NCBI RefSeq assembly: GCF_001659685.2
Contig: NZ_LXYE02000044.1
Coordinates: forward strand, 82,642-146,641
Direction: 5' to 3'
From: Labilibacter marinus
Lineage (GTDB): Bacteria; Bacteroidota; Bacteroidia; Bacteroidales; Marinilabiliaceae
Length of the DNA: 64,000 nt
Below, in pieces: positions 56,535 to 63,990 of this stretch (positions are counted from its first letter, which is position 1; each line of letters opens with the position of its first letter). The notes below the pieces were generated by a model. The model was given only the letters and a program-made list of their open reading frames with translations, was not told the origin of the DNA and ran no database searches. A program made the position numbers and the translations under genes.

Positions 56535-56752
56535 GATTAACTGTTTTAAGGGTTATATAGTCTTTGCAAGAAAACTCAAACTACTACGTTATGCTTGCCA
56601 GAAAAATACTCATTTACACAAGTTAAACTCCGTTTTTTCTAGCTTCACAAGCCTTGTATTTTGAGCCTTCTTATCAAAGACTTAAAAATTATACACTTTT
56701 CTTGCTGCCGCTATATAATTGTAACTTCCTGTACTGAAACTCTCCTGTCGTC

Positions 56753-56904
56753 CGCTGCCGCACGAATCTTTCGTGTGGCTTTTATCTTTATCATACGAAA
56801 GATTCGTACGATAGCATTAGGTACTGTTATTGATACTTATCTTACTGTAAACACTTTCTCTTTTAAATCCATAACCATATTTTGCTCAAGCCGCAAAGGC
56901 TTTT
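56753..56904. repeat. Hairpin repeat copy B plus 152-bp direct repeat, first unit
   Basis: Hairpin arms at about 56760-56777 and 56792-56809 with two differences from the perfect form (CATACGAAAG, TCGTACG). Together with its right flank (GATAGCATTAGGTACTGTTA and on to GCTTTT) it is repeated at 57098-57249, offset 345 bp, with only a handful of substitutions. Confidence 0.8.
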
Positions 56905-57097
56905 CCTTTTTTCTACAGGAAAAAAAGGAAACAAAAATCCCGCCGCTGGCATGAAAATGCTAAAAACGACTACTCTTCGCGAAAAGAAAAGAACTCGCTT
57001 TGCTCAAACAGCTTTTCTTTTATTCGCTACGATTACTCTTTTTCTTAACGTATTTTAATGCAAGGCGGTACCATTAGCTCACTAAAGCTGCCTCGCC

Positions 57098-57249
57098 CGC
57101 TGCCGCACGAATTTTTCGTGTGGCTTTTATCTTTATCATACGAAAGATTCGTGCGATAGCATTGGGTACTGTTATTGATACTTATCTTACTGTAAACACT
57201 TTCTATTTTAAATCCATAACCATACTTTGCTCAAGCCGCAAGGGCTTTT
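57098..57249. repeat. Hairpin repeat copy C plus 152-bp direct repeat, second unit
   Basis: Second copy of the unit at 56753-56904. The left hairpin arm reads AATTTTTCG in place of AATCTTTCG. Between the units lies A/T-rich sequence with self-complementary CTTTTC/GAAAAG patches and no gene; 57250-57450 likewise holds short mirror motifs but no gene. Confidence 0.8.
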
Positions 57250-57452
57250 ACTTTCTTCCTTCAGTCGAAGAAAGTAAATAAAGAAGTCCGCCGATTGCAC
57301 CACTCGCTTACCCACTACTTCATTTATTTTGAGACGGAAAGAACTCCCTTCGGTCAGACAGCTTTCTGCCTTTTCAAAATAAACAAAAGCGGGTCCCAAG
57401 CTACGTTGCTGAAATCGGTGAATTAACTTGAAGCTTGCTATAAACTAGATAC

Positions 57453-57525
57453 CGCCGCTGCCGCACGAATCTTTCGTGTGGCTTTTGTCATTATCACACG
57501 AAAGATTCGTGCGATAGCATTGGCC
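57453..57525. repeat. Hairpin repeat, copy D
   Basis: GCACGAATCTTTCGTGTG (57463-57480) pairs perfectly with 57495-57512, with the same CCGCTGCC and GATAGCATTGG flanks. Its GTG at 57478 opens a spurious N-terminal extension of the AraC gene. Confidence 0.85.
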
Positions 57526-57639
57526 TTTCCTCTTTATTTCAATCATAGATTATTCACGATTTCAAAAATAGGTTTTACATTCTCATTTATATTTCATTAT
57601 TTCACAGTGTTAAATATTCATAGTCATAAAACACTATTA

Positions 57640-58644
57640 ATGAGAACTGATATAAGCTACATTGCTTTAGATGGTGGAATTTACAACCCCGATTCTTGCA
57701 CTCCTTTAGAGAGAGCCTGGATAAATGACGAGATAGAATTAACTACTCTTGCCAGAGGAACATATCCGGGACGAACTTTAATAGACGCAGAGCTTAGCCA
57801 GGTAAAAAGCATTGGGTACTGGGATGCCAAAACGATACAAAACTGGGGACTGGATTATCATAGAAATGAAGGGATTGAAATCTGCCTGCTGGAGTCTGGT
57901 TCTTTGGAGTTTAACTTAAATACTAACACCTACCAACTATACCCCAACACGCTAACTATAACGCGCCCATGGATTCCGCATAAATTGGGCAATCCGAACA
58001 TAAGCCCAAGTAAGCTACATTGGCTTATAATCGACCTGGGTGTTCGACAGCCACACCAAACATGGCAATGGCCCGATTGGATTATTTTAAGAAAAGAGGA
58101 TTTGGATCAGCTGACTGATATACTTCGCCGCAATGAACAGCCTGTGTGGAAAGTAGGCTCCACTATCAAGGATTGTTTTGCTCAAATTGGTCACCTTATA
58201 AAAAGCAATAACAAGTTTATTGATTCTAAGATTAAGGTTTTAATCAATGAGTTATTGATATCCTTGCTTGAACTTTTTACTGTTGAAAAACCTGAGTTAA
58301 ATGATTCGCTTATCAAGAGCAAACGTAGTGTGGAGATATTTCTGGACAACCTTGAAGAACTAGTTCATGAGGATTGGACCTTAAGCGATATGGCTGAATA
58401 TTGCGGACTTGGCACCACCCAGTTTTCTAAATACTGCCAGCAAATTACCAATGCTACACCCACAAATTATTTAAACCAGTTGCGAATAAAGAAAGCGCAT
58501 AAACTTATTACCTCCGAAAAAGATAAATCAATAACAGAAATTGCCTACGATTGTGGTTTTTCATCGAACCAGTACTTTACGCAGATATTTAAAAAGCATT
58601 ATAAAGTTTCGCCGCAAAGGTATAGGGAAAGTTACAATGGATGA
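57640..58644 (+). CDS. AraC family transcriptional regulator
   Basis: 334 residues from ATG 57640 (MRTDISYIALDGG); the longer frame starts inside hairpin copy D and is rejected. N-terminal cupin-like sensor domain (LDYHRNEGIEICLLESGSLEFNLN ... YPNTLTITRPWIPHKLG) and C-terminal double helix-turn-helix (WTLSDMAEYCGLGTTQFSKYCQQ and KSITEIAYDCGFSSNQYFTQIFKKHYKVSPQRYRES). Divergent from the epimerase-ThuA-oxidoreductase genes, which it probably controls in response to a sugar. Confidence 0.92.
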   Translation: MRTDISYIALDGGIYNPDSCTPLERAWINDEIELTTLARGTYPGRTLIDAELSQVKSIGYWDAKTIQNWGLDYHRNEGIEICLLESGSLEFNLNTNTYQLYPNTLTITRPWIPHKLGNPNISPSKLHWLIIDLGVRQPHQTWQWPDWIILRKEDLDQLTDILRRNEQPVWKVGSTIKDCFAQIGHLIKSNNKFIDSKIKVLINELLISLLELFTVEKPELNDSLIKSKRSVEIFLDNLEELVHEDWTLSDMAEYCGLGTTQFSKYCQQITNATPTNYLNQLRIKKAHKLITSEKDKSITEIAYDCGFSSNQYFTQIFKKHYKVSPQRYRESYNG

Positions 58645-58686
58645 TAGCTTGCTTTAGTGCTTACATATAATATATAACGACAATAC

Positions 58687-59250
58687 TTATTTTAAATCAA
58701 TATGTTGTTTATTAATAATCGCATTTTCCAGTTGTAATGGTCCTAGATATGGTGATTCTCCCCAATATTGTACTTGAACAATACCTATACCTGGTGCTAA
58801 CCAAACAAACATACCATAATCAATTAATTCTATATTGTGGAAACTATAGAGTAAACAACTATCTATCTTAGAATTGCCAACCTCTACTACTTCTTTTCTA
58901 CTGATTAGTGTAACATAACCTACTCCATACTTCCATGTTTTATTCTCAATAGGTGCTAAATCAAATAACATTTCCTCCTTACTATCTTCTTTATCTTCCT
59001 TAATATAAACTCGTCCATCCTCCTTCCTGTAATATGAAAAGGTACCATAATCATTCTCAAACTTATAATACTCAATTCCATCAACTTCTGTTAAATCAAT
59101 AATTGTTTTTTTTCCTTCTACCTCAAAAGTCCATTGGTTTCCAATCGCAAGAGGGAAGTAATCATCACTTAGTTCAATTCTTTGCTCTTCCTCTTTATGG
59201 CAGGATAATAATGCCATTAGTATCATACTAACAAACAACAGCTTTTTCAT
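58687..59250 (-). CDS. Lipoprotein of unknown function
   Basis: 187 residues. Signal with lipobox Cys17 (MKKLLFVSMILMALLSCHK), then YFPLAIGNQWTFEVEGKKT, a phrase typical of Bacteroidota lipoproteins with one beta-rich domain, followed by repeated strand pairs rich in Glu/Lys. No family recognised. Sits at the downstream edge of the cassette-like array and lacks a clear palindromic element after its stop, so I do not count it as a cassette. Confidence 0.6.
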   Translation of the reverse strand: MKKLLFVSMILMALLSCHKEEEQRIELSDDYFPLAIGNQWTFEVEGKKTIIDLTEVDGIEYYKFENDYGTFSYYRKEDGRVYIKEDKEDSKEEMLFDLAPIENKTWKYGVGYVTLISRKEVVEVGNSKIDSCLLYSFHNIELIDYGMFVWLAPGIGIVQVQYWGESPYLGPLQLENAIINKQHIDLK

Positions 59251-59357
59251 ATTCTTTGGGTTTTAATGATTTATTATCAAGATGCTCCAATTATAAAAAG
59301 GTTGCGTTAAATCAACACTAACAGTCTTAAGAAGAAAATAAGTAAAATAATCTATTA

Positions 59358-59386
59358 CAAAAAAAGGGAGACTTTCGCCTCCCTTT
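59358..59386 (-). terminator. Hairpin terminator inside the 59.25-59.48 kb gap
   Basis: AAAGGGAG (59363-59370) pairs perfectly with CTCCCTTT (59379-59386); A-run on the left gives a minus-strand U-tract. It ends the transcript of the gene at 59486-59968. Confidence 0.7.
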
Positions 59387-59451
59387 AAATATATAATTAG
59401 TCAAACGATATCGTAAACCAATACAAGCTGATATCTTTAAAACATCACGAA

Positions 59452-59481
59452 CTCCGCATGATGTATTCCAGATTGTTACGC
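59452..59481 (-). repeat. Partial attC-like element E5
   Basis: Read on the minus strand it begins GCGTAACAATCTGGAATA, nearly the same as the start of element E1 (GCCAACAATCTGGAATA), and it begins 4 nt after a stop codon like the full elements. No matching second arm was found between here and 59251, so it looks truncated. Confidence 0.5.
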
Positions 59482-59485
59482 TTAG

Positions 59486-59968
59486 CTACTTAACTAACTC
59501 AAAATCGAACAAAACTATCGCTTCAAAAGTCAATGAAACTGCTGCAGATGTAAAAGAAGTCACATTTTTAGAACTTGATGTTCCTACCGAACTAAATTTA
59601 TTGTCTTTGTCAATAGTTTTGTACTTAAAGGTAAAATCATATCCTAAATTACTCTTTATAATTAATGATATTGTTTCAGCTCCACAACAACTAATTTCAC
59701 TAAACTTAAAAACAATTGCTTCGGTCGATAAATTGTCAAGGTTTACATTATTAAATGCAGTATTATAGTCTAATACCCCTGTAATTTTTGAATTGTATAG
59801 AAATTTGTGATTATTCAAATTCTTTCCCTCAATTGTTGAGCCAACTACAACAGAATTTCCAAAAGGAATAATTATTTCATTATCTGATATTTTCAAAACG
59901 GGTTTCTGACTAAATGCCGTTAACATTGATAAACTGATTAATGCTAATGTTAAAAAAAATGATTTCAT
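59486..59968 (-). CDS. Small secreted protein of unknown function (cassette gene)
   Basis: 160 residues. Signal peptide MKSFFLTLALISLSMLTAFS/Q, then a beta-rich domain (KISDNEIIIPFGNSVVVGST ... YNTAFNNVNLDNLSTEAIVFKFSEISCCGAETISLII) with a Cys-Cys pair and a Ser-rich loop. No family recognised. Lies between elements E5 and E4 of the cassette-like array. Confidence 0.6.
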   Translation of the reverse strand: MKSFFLTLALISLSMLTAFSQKPVLKISDNEIIIPFGNSVVVGSTIEGKNLNNHKFLYNSKITGVLDYNTAFNNVNLDNLSTEAIVFKFSEISCCGAETISLIIKSNLGYDFTFKYKTIDKDNKFSSVGTSSSKNVTSFTSAAVSLTFEAIVLFDFELVK

Positions 59969-60016
59969 TGAATTTGTTTTTTAGGTTAATAATTTGGTTT
60001 ACTATGTATTAATTAA

Positions 60017-60146
60017 GCACAACGACCTACATACGCGGAGTGCGGGATTTCAAAGCTCCATCCTATCAAAGCGTTAAACATTTTAATAAATGGTATAAGG
60101 TTAAAATTTATCGTATCTCCCGGCATTACGTATATTTTTGTTAGCG
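60017..60146 (-). repeat. attC-like palindromic element E4
   Basis: 130 nt. Minus strand: starts CGCTAAC (60146-60140), ends GTTGTGC (60023-60017). Arms 60030-60047 and 60118-60134 pair over about 15 positions with an unpaired GG in CGC-GG-AGTG. It starts 13 nt after the stop of the GNAT gene. Confidence 0.65.
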
Positions 60147-60158
60147 TTTCGTATTTTC

Positions 60159-60605
60159 TTATTCCTCTAGCTTCATATGTAAAATTGGATAAGGTTTTCC
60201 TGATGAATCTAATTCTGAACGTTCATATGTTCTAAATCCAAATTTCTCATAAAATCCAACAGCCTGTTTATTATCTTCATTCACGTCAACTTTTGTAACT
60301 TTCTGTTCTTTGATTGAATATTCTAAAAGTACTTTCCCTATACCATTCCCTCTTACTGTTGGATGTATGAATAGCATTTCAAGATTACCATCAGCAACGC
60401 CACTAAAACCTACTATTTCTTCTTTTTCATTTCTGACACATCTCAAATCAACTGCATCAAGGTATGTGTTTAAAATCAAGGGTTTGAAATATTCAATATC
60501 CTCCTCTTTTAAAAAATCATGAGTTGCTCTAACGGAGACTTCCCAAACCTCTACAACTTCCTGATATTCTTCTTTCTTTATTTTATCAATTTTTATATTC
60601 GTCAT
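60159..60605 (-). CDS. GNAT family N-acetyltransferase (cassette gene)
   Basis: 148 residues from ATG 60605; the longer frame uses TTG at 60626. Acetyl-CoA-binding motif A is visible in NLEMLFIHPTVRGNGIGKVLLEYSI (R/Q-x-x-G-x-G/A form RGNGIG), and the C-terminal part NEDNKQAVGFYEKFGFRTYERSELDSSGKPYPILHMKL matches the YjaB/ElaA-like small acetyltransferases. GNAT genes are among the commonest integron cassette genes. Flanked by elements E4 and E3. Confidence 0.9.
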   Translation of the reverse strand: MTNIKIDKIKKEEYQEVVEVWEVSVRATHDFLKEEDIEYFKPLILNTYLDAVDLRCVRNEKEEIVGFSGVADGNLEMLFIHPTVRGNGIGKVLLEYSIKEQKVTKVDVNEDNKQAVGFYEKFGFRTYERSELDSSGKPYPILHMKLEE

Positions 60606-60697
60606 TATTACTTCTCTTATTTTCAACTAAATATTGGTAAAATATGCCGTCTTCGTCTGCAATTATTTATCTTTGCCTGTTTAGTTCTACTAATGTT

Positions 60698-60884
60698 GCA
60701 CAACATGACTTATGTAAGTGGAGTGTGGGATTGAGAGTTATGAACTTTCAATTTTGCACGGAGTCAATTCGTTTATTCAATATTACTAATTATCCGTCAA
60801 TCGTCAAAGACGAATTGGCGGTGTTGCAACAAAGAACTGCGGTTGAATTAACCACTGAAACCCACATTACATTTTATTAGGTGC
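60698..60884 (-). repeat. attC-like palindromic element E3
   Basis: 187 nt. Minus strand: starts GCACCTAAT (60884-60876), ends GTTGTGC (60704-60698), the same end heptamer as E4. Arms 60715-60730 and 60861-60876 pair with an unpaired GG at the same place as in E4 (AGT-GG-AGTGTGGG). It begins 7 nt after a stop codon. Confidence 0.65.
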
Positions 60885-60891
60885 TGAGTTT

Positions 60892-61824
60892 TCATTTTTC
60901 TTGGGCTAAAGTTAAATACATTACTGGATGAATTTTATTACTTGATGTTGAATTTGGTCTCCATTTTTCTCCAACCAATTTTCTCCAATATATAGTTTTG
61001 TCCTTTTTTGATGTTATTCCCAAAGTCGCTCCATATGCTTTAAGTTTAAAAGAGTTGTCTTTTCCTTTTTTACTTTTACGTTTCATTATTTTTGTATAAT
61101 GATAGCTATCATCATCATTAAGCCACTCTATTCCAACAAATAAACCGTTCTCAGGTAGAATAATTTGATGACTGCTTAAGTCTACAGTTGCAAATTCTCC
61201 TCCTCTTGAGTTTTGAATAATTACGTTTTCTTTTAATAAATCTACGTCTGGTTGAATAGAATCTTTTTTAACCGAATAGATTCTAACCCTTAACGGAGCG
61301 GATGGATAACCTACCGTGTCAATAAATACATTTAAATGAGAAACGAAACACTTCTCTTTTTCTTTATTTGGAATATAAATTGCTCTTTGTAATCCAGGCA
61401 TACCATAATTCCACCAACCTTTTCTATTGGGTTTTAATATTCCGTATTTTAACAATTTATACTTCTGAGATGTTACTTTAACCTCTGTAATTGAGTATGT
61501 TTTTGGTTGAAGACTTAAAACCACTTCTTCGTCAAGTTTATTTTCATTTACCTGTAAAGAGTCATTGATAAACCCCAATGCTGAAAAATGAATTTTACAT
61601 TTTAAGTCTTTTTCATTAATTGTCAACTTAAAATTTCCCAAACTATCCGTAATTGTTCCTTTTTTGTTTTGAGGAATTACAATCGTTGCATAAGGTATTG
61701 CGTGGTTTGTTTTCAAATCAATTACTTTTCCTTTTAATTCTCTGTCCTGAGCAAAAATGTTTTGTGAGAAGATTAAACAAAAAAATAGAAGAGTCGATAT
61801 TATTATTTCAATTTTCATTGGCAT
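60892..61824 (-). CDS. Exported CarboxypepD_reg-like domain protein (cassette gene)
   Basis: About 310 residues; ATG at 61824 or 61818 (MKIEIIISTLLFFCLIFSQ) is preferred over the TTG at 61848. After the signal peptide comes a carboxypeptidase-regulatory-like sandwich (LKGKVIDLKTNHAIPYATIVIPQNKKGTITDSLGNFKL) to about residue 110, then an unassigned domain with WWNYGMPGLQRAIYIPNKEKEKCFVSHLNVFID and ILPENGLFVGIEWLND. Not followed by a plug or barrel. Similar proteins occur singly in Bacteroidota; function unknown. Lies between elements E3 and E2. Confidence 0.72.
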   Translation of the reverse strand: MPMKIEIIISTLLFFCLIFSQNIFAQDRELKGKVIDLKTNHAIPYATIVIPQNKKGTITDSLGNFKLTINEKDLKCKIHFSALGFINDSLQVNENKLDEEVVLSLQPKTYSITEVKVTSQKYKLLKYGILKPNRKGWWNYGMPGLQRAIYIPNKEKEKCFVSHLNVFIDTVGYPSAPLRVRIYSVKKDSIQPDVDLLKENVIIQNSRGGEFATVDLSSHQIILPENGLFVGIEWLNDDDSYHYTKIMKRKSKKGKDNSFKLKAYGATLGITSKKDKTIYWRKLVGEKWRPNSTSSNKIHPVMYLTLAQEK

Positions 61825-61860
61825 GTTTTTTAAAACTACTTGATTCAATTGCCAAATTCA

Positions 61861-62053
61861 CACCAACGGCTAGTATAAGAAACGTAAGTGATTTCGAAGC
61901 ATTTACCTGTCAATTTATACTGAGCCAAATTTGCGATTAGACACAAATTTAAAGTTGCAAACAAAACCGTCAAATCGCAGATTTGGCGGAGCTGATTAAA
62001 TGTGCAAATATTCCCTAAACCACTGAGCCACTTATGTTTTTTATACATTAGGC
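61861..62053 (-). repeat. attC-like palindromic element E2
   Basis: 193 nt. Minus strand: starts GCCTAAT (62053-62047), ends GTTGGTG (61867-61861). Arms 61872-61890 and 62029-62047 match at 16 of 19 positions, the two C/T differences keeping G-U pairs. A second inner palindrome pairs CCAAATTTGCGATT (61925-61938) with 61973-61986, 13 of 14. It begins 8 nt after the Fic stop codon. Confidence 0.7.
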
Positions 62054-62061
62054 TTTGTTTT

Positions 62062-63018
62062 TTATTTATATATATACTTGGTAGTATTTTTATCACCAAA
62101 TTTCTCAATCAACTCGTTTTCAACTGCATATTTCAAATCGCGACTAGCTGTAGCTGATGATATCTCTCTAAAATTTTTCAAATACTCTTTGCGTGTAAAA
62201 AAGTCTTCTTTTACGATGGATTTAAATAGACTTAATCGGTCTATGTTTGTTAAACTAACATTCTGAATATTTAATAATTCCTCTAGTGATTCTAGCACAA
62301 TCTCCAGCATAAATTCGATAAACACTGTTGATTCTCCTGAATTATCCGACTTTCCTAGTGATTCATAATATTGTTCTTGTCGTTCTTTTATTAAAGTCTC
62401 TATTGGTAGAAATTCAAATACAGGATAAGCATCTTTTAAAATCAAAGTCTGCCATAACCGTCCCATTCTTCCATTTCCATCAATGAATGGATGAATAAAC
62501 TCCATTTCATAATGAAAAACACAACTTTTAATTAAAACTAAATCATCATCATTTTTTAGATATGCAAATAAATCATTCATAAGGGGTTTAAGCATATCAC
62601 TAGACGGAGCTATATGAGTTACCTCAGAACCTTTTACTATTCCTACCGATTTACTCCTTAATCTACCTGCTGAATCAATAAGTCCACTCATAAGAATCCC
62701 ATGAGCTTCACAGAAGGAGTCAAAACTATATGGGTTTAATTTATCAAGATAGTCGTAAACAGCAATTGCATTTTTCACTTCTAAAATGTCCTTTTTAGGA
62801 CCAATTACTCGTTTATTTTCAACAATTGCGGTTATTTGCTCAATTGTCAGTGTATTACCTTCAATTTCAAGCGATGAGTGAATTGCTTTAATCCTATTCT
62901 TTTTTCTTAATTCAGTTGGAGGCTTACTCAAGTGCGCAGAATTAACCTCTCCAATCTTTTCTGAAATCGAAGCAACTAGTTTTAATACTTTTCCAGTTAT
63001 ACTATATGGAGGTTTCAT
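62062..63018 (-). CDS. Fic domain protein with C-terminal winged helix (cassette gene)
   Basis: 318 residues. Fic enzymes transfer AMP (or other NMPs) to protein hydroxyls. The core motif HPFIDGNGRMGR is intact at 176-187. An N-terminal inhibitory motif of the class II type, Ser49-x-x-x-Glu53-Gly54 (SSLEIEGN), should block ATP binding until relieved. Residues about 255-318 look like a winged helix (ARG: FFTRKEYLKNFREISSATASRDLKYAVENELIEKFG-type order), as in the large Fic family often called filamentation-induced by cAMP. Own promoter with twin operators upstream. Flanked by elements E2 and E1. Confidence 0.92.
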   Translation of the reverse strand: MKPPYSITGKVLKLVASISEKIGEVNSAHLSKPPTELRKKNRIKAIHSSLEIEGNTLTIEQITAIVENKRVIGPKKDILEVKNAIAVYDYLDKLNPYSFDSFCEAHGILMSGLIDSAGRLRSKSVGIVKGSEVTHIAPSSDMLKPLMNDLFAYLKNDDDLVLIKSCVFHYEMEFIHPFIDGNGRMGRLWQTLILKDAYPVFEFLPIETLIKERQEQYYESLGKSDNSGESTVFIEFMLEIVLESLEELLNIQNVSLTNIDRLSLFKSIVKEDFFTRKEYLKNFREISSATASRDLKYAVENELIEKFGDKNTTKYIYK

Positions 63019-63030
63019 AAACTACAATTT

Positions 63031-63082
63031 TGATAGTATCATTTGATAGTATCAAAGATAGATGTTATTAATCGTTTCGCAA
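63031..63082 (-). promoter_or_regulatory. Fic promoter with twin TGATAGTATCA operators
   Basis: Minus strand TTG (63082-63080), 19-nt spacer, TATCTTTG (63060-63053), start expected near 63046, leader about 28 nt. Two copies of the palindrome TGATAGTATCA (63031-63041 and 63044-63054) overlap the -7 box and start site with 13-nt centre spacing, a layout for repression. Confidence 0.65.
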
Positions 63083-63117
63083 GCAATTTTCTAATCTGCA
63101 GTTTGTATTTAAATAAA

Positions 63118-63274
63118 GCCTAACGTTAACTGGATGAAGCGTAAGGGAGGAAAAACGAACCGAATTCCCAAATCACAACAGAGCCAAATTTTCGGGACGA
63201 AAATTACCTTAAACTTAGCCCCTCAAAACTTCTAAATAAACACTGACCCTTATGCTTTATTCCAGATTGTTGGC
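63118..63274 (-). repeat. attC-like palindromic element E1
   Basis: 157 nt. Minus strand: starts GCCAAC (63274-63269), ends GTTAGGC (63124-63118), the exact GTTRRRY of integron recombination sites. Arms 63130-63147 and 63247-63265 pair over 18 positions with one bulged T and two G-U positions. A small hairpin (ATTTTCGxxxCGAAAAT, about 63196-63212) sits in the loop. It begins 9 nt after the DUF4240 stop codon. Confidence 0.7.
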
Positions 63275-63283
63275 ATTTCGTTA

Positions 63284-63970
63284 TTAATATTTGTCTGTAA
63301 GCATTGGAAACTTCTCTTTAAAATTTTTAGGGTTAATATAGTCTCCTGTCATTTTATATGAACCAAAATCATAGTCCACATCAAATGATAAATCACGAGG
63401 GCATTTAAGTTTTGATTCTTTTCCATTTTTCCTAAAGAACGCATCATCTGCAACATACATCAATCCTTCTCCCCAAATATCGATTTCCTGAGGTAATAGT
63501 TTAGATAAATTATCTGTTTCAATAAGTGCAGTTCTATAAAATTCATTGCCATTGGAAATAATCCAAAACCTAAAATAAATAAACATATCGGTCGACATAT
63601 ATTTACCGTCAATTATTTGGTATAAAGACTTAATATTATAATCCCAAAGCTTAATTACTTTTTCACGCAACACCCTTTCAAATCCAATTATTTGGTCATT
63701 ACTACATTCTGAAAGACTTGTAGTCAAAAACTCCATTTGTTTTTCAAAGTCTTGCGGATATTTCCTTTTTGAATCATCTATTAATTCCCAAAATTCATTT
63801 TCCGAAATCTTGAGACTGTCCGCAAAACTTCTTGGAGATTCCTCAAATTCCATATCTGCCAATTTTTCATAACCCAATTCTTGCGATTTAATAAACTTAT
63901 AATTCACAATTTTAAACCCTATAAAAATGACGAGAAGAATTATTCCTAAAATTATTAGTATGTATTTCAT
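63284..63970 (-). CDS. DUF4240 family protein with N-terminal membrane helix (cassette gene)
   Basis: 228 residues. One N-terminal hydrophobic segment (ILIILGIILLVIFIGFKIV), then a DUF4240 domain from about residue 55: SENEFWELIDDSKRKYPQDFEKQMEFLTTSLSECSNDQIIGFERVL and FIYFRFWIISNGNEFYRTAL. The family is related to small proteins of polymorphic-toxin immunity and cassette contexts; function unknown. ATG 63970 is clear. Followed by element E1. Confidence 0.8.
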   Translation of the reverse strand: MKYILIILGIILLVIFIGFKIVNYKFIKSQELGYEKLADMEFEESPRSFADSLKISENEFWELIDDSKRKYPQDFEKQMEFLTTSLSECSNDQIIGFERVLREKVIKLWDYNIKSLYQIIDGKYMSTDMFIYFRFWIISNGNEFYRTALIETDNLSKLLPQEIDIWGEGLMYVADDAFFRKNGKESKLKCPRDLSFDVDYDFGSYKMTGDYINPKNFKEKFPMLTDKY

Positions 63971-63990
63971 GCTATGCTAGTATAATGAAT

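Noticed and set aside
56661..56954. 97-codon plus-strand frame between epimerase and AraC genes
   Set aside because: It runs through hairpin copy B; similar peptide (IIRKIRxIA) appears in the spurious AraC extension at copy D because both translate the repeat.
55512..57525. CRISPR array
   Set aside because: Repeats are irregularly spaced (hundreds to over a thousand bp), palindromic over the whole unit, and no cas genes are present.
57478..57639. N-terminal extension of the AraC regulator from GTG 57478
   Set aside because: It begins inside hairpin copy D and has no domain match; ATG 57640 gives the normal family length.
58687..59250. Sixth cassette of the array
   Set aside because: No palindromic element follows its stop codon, so it is kept outside the array.
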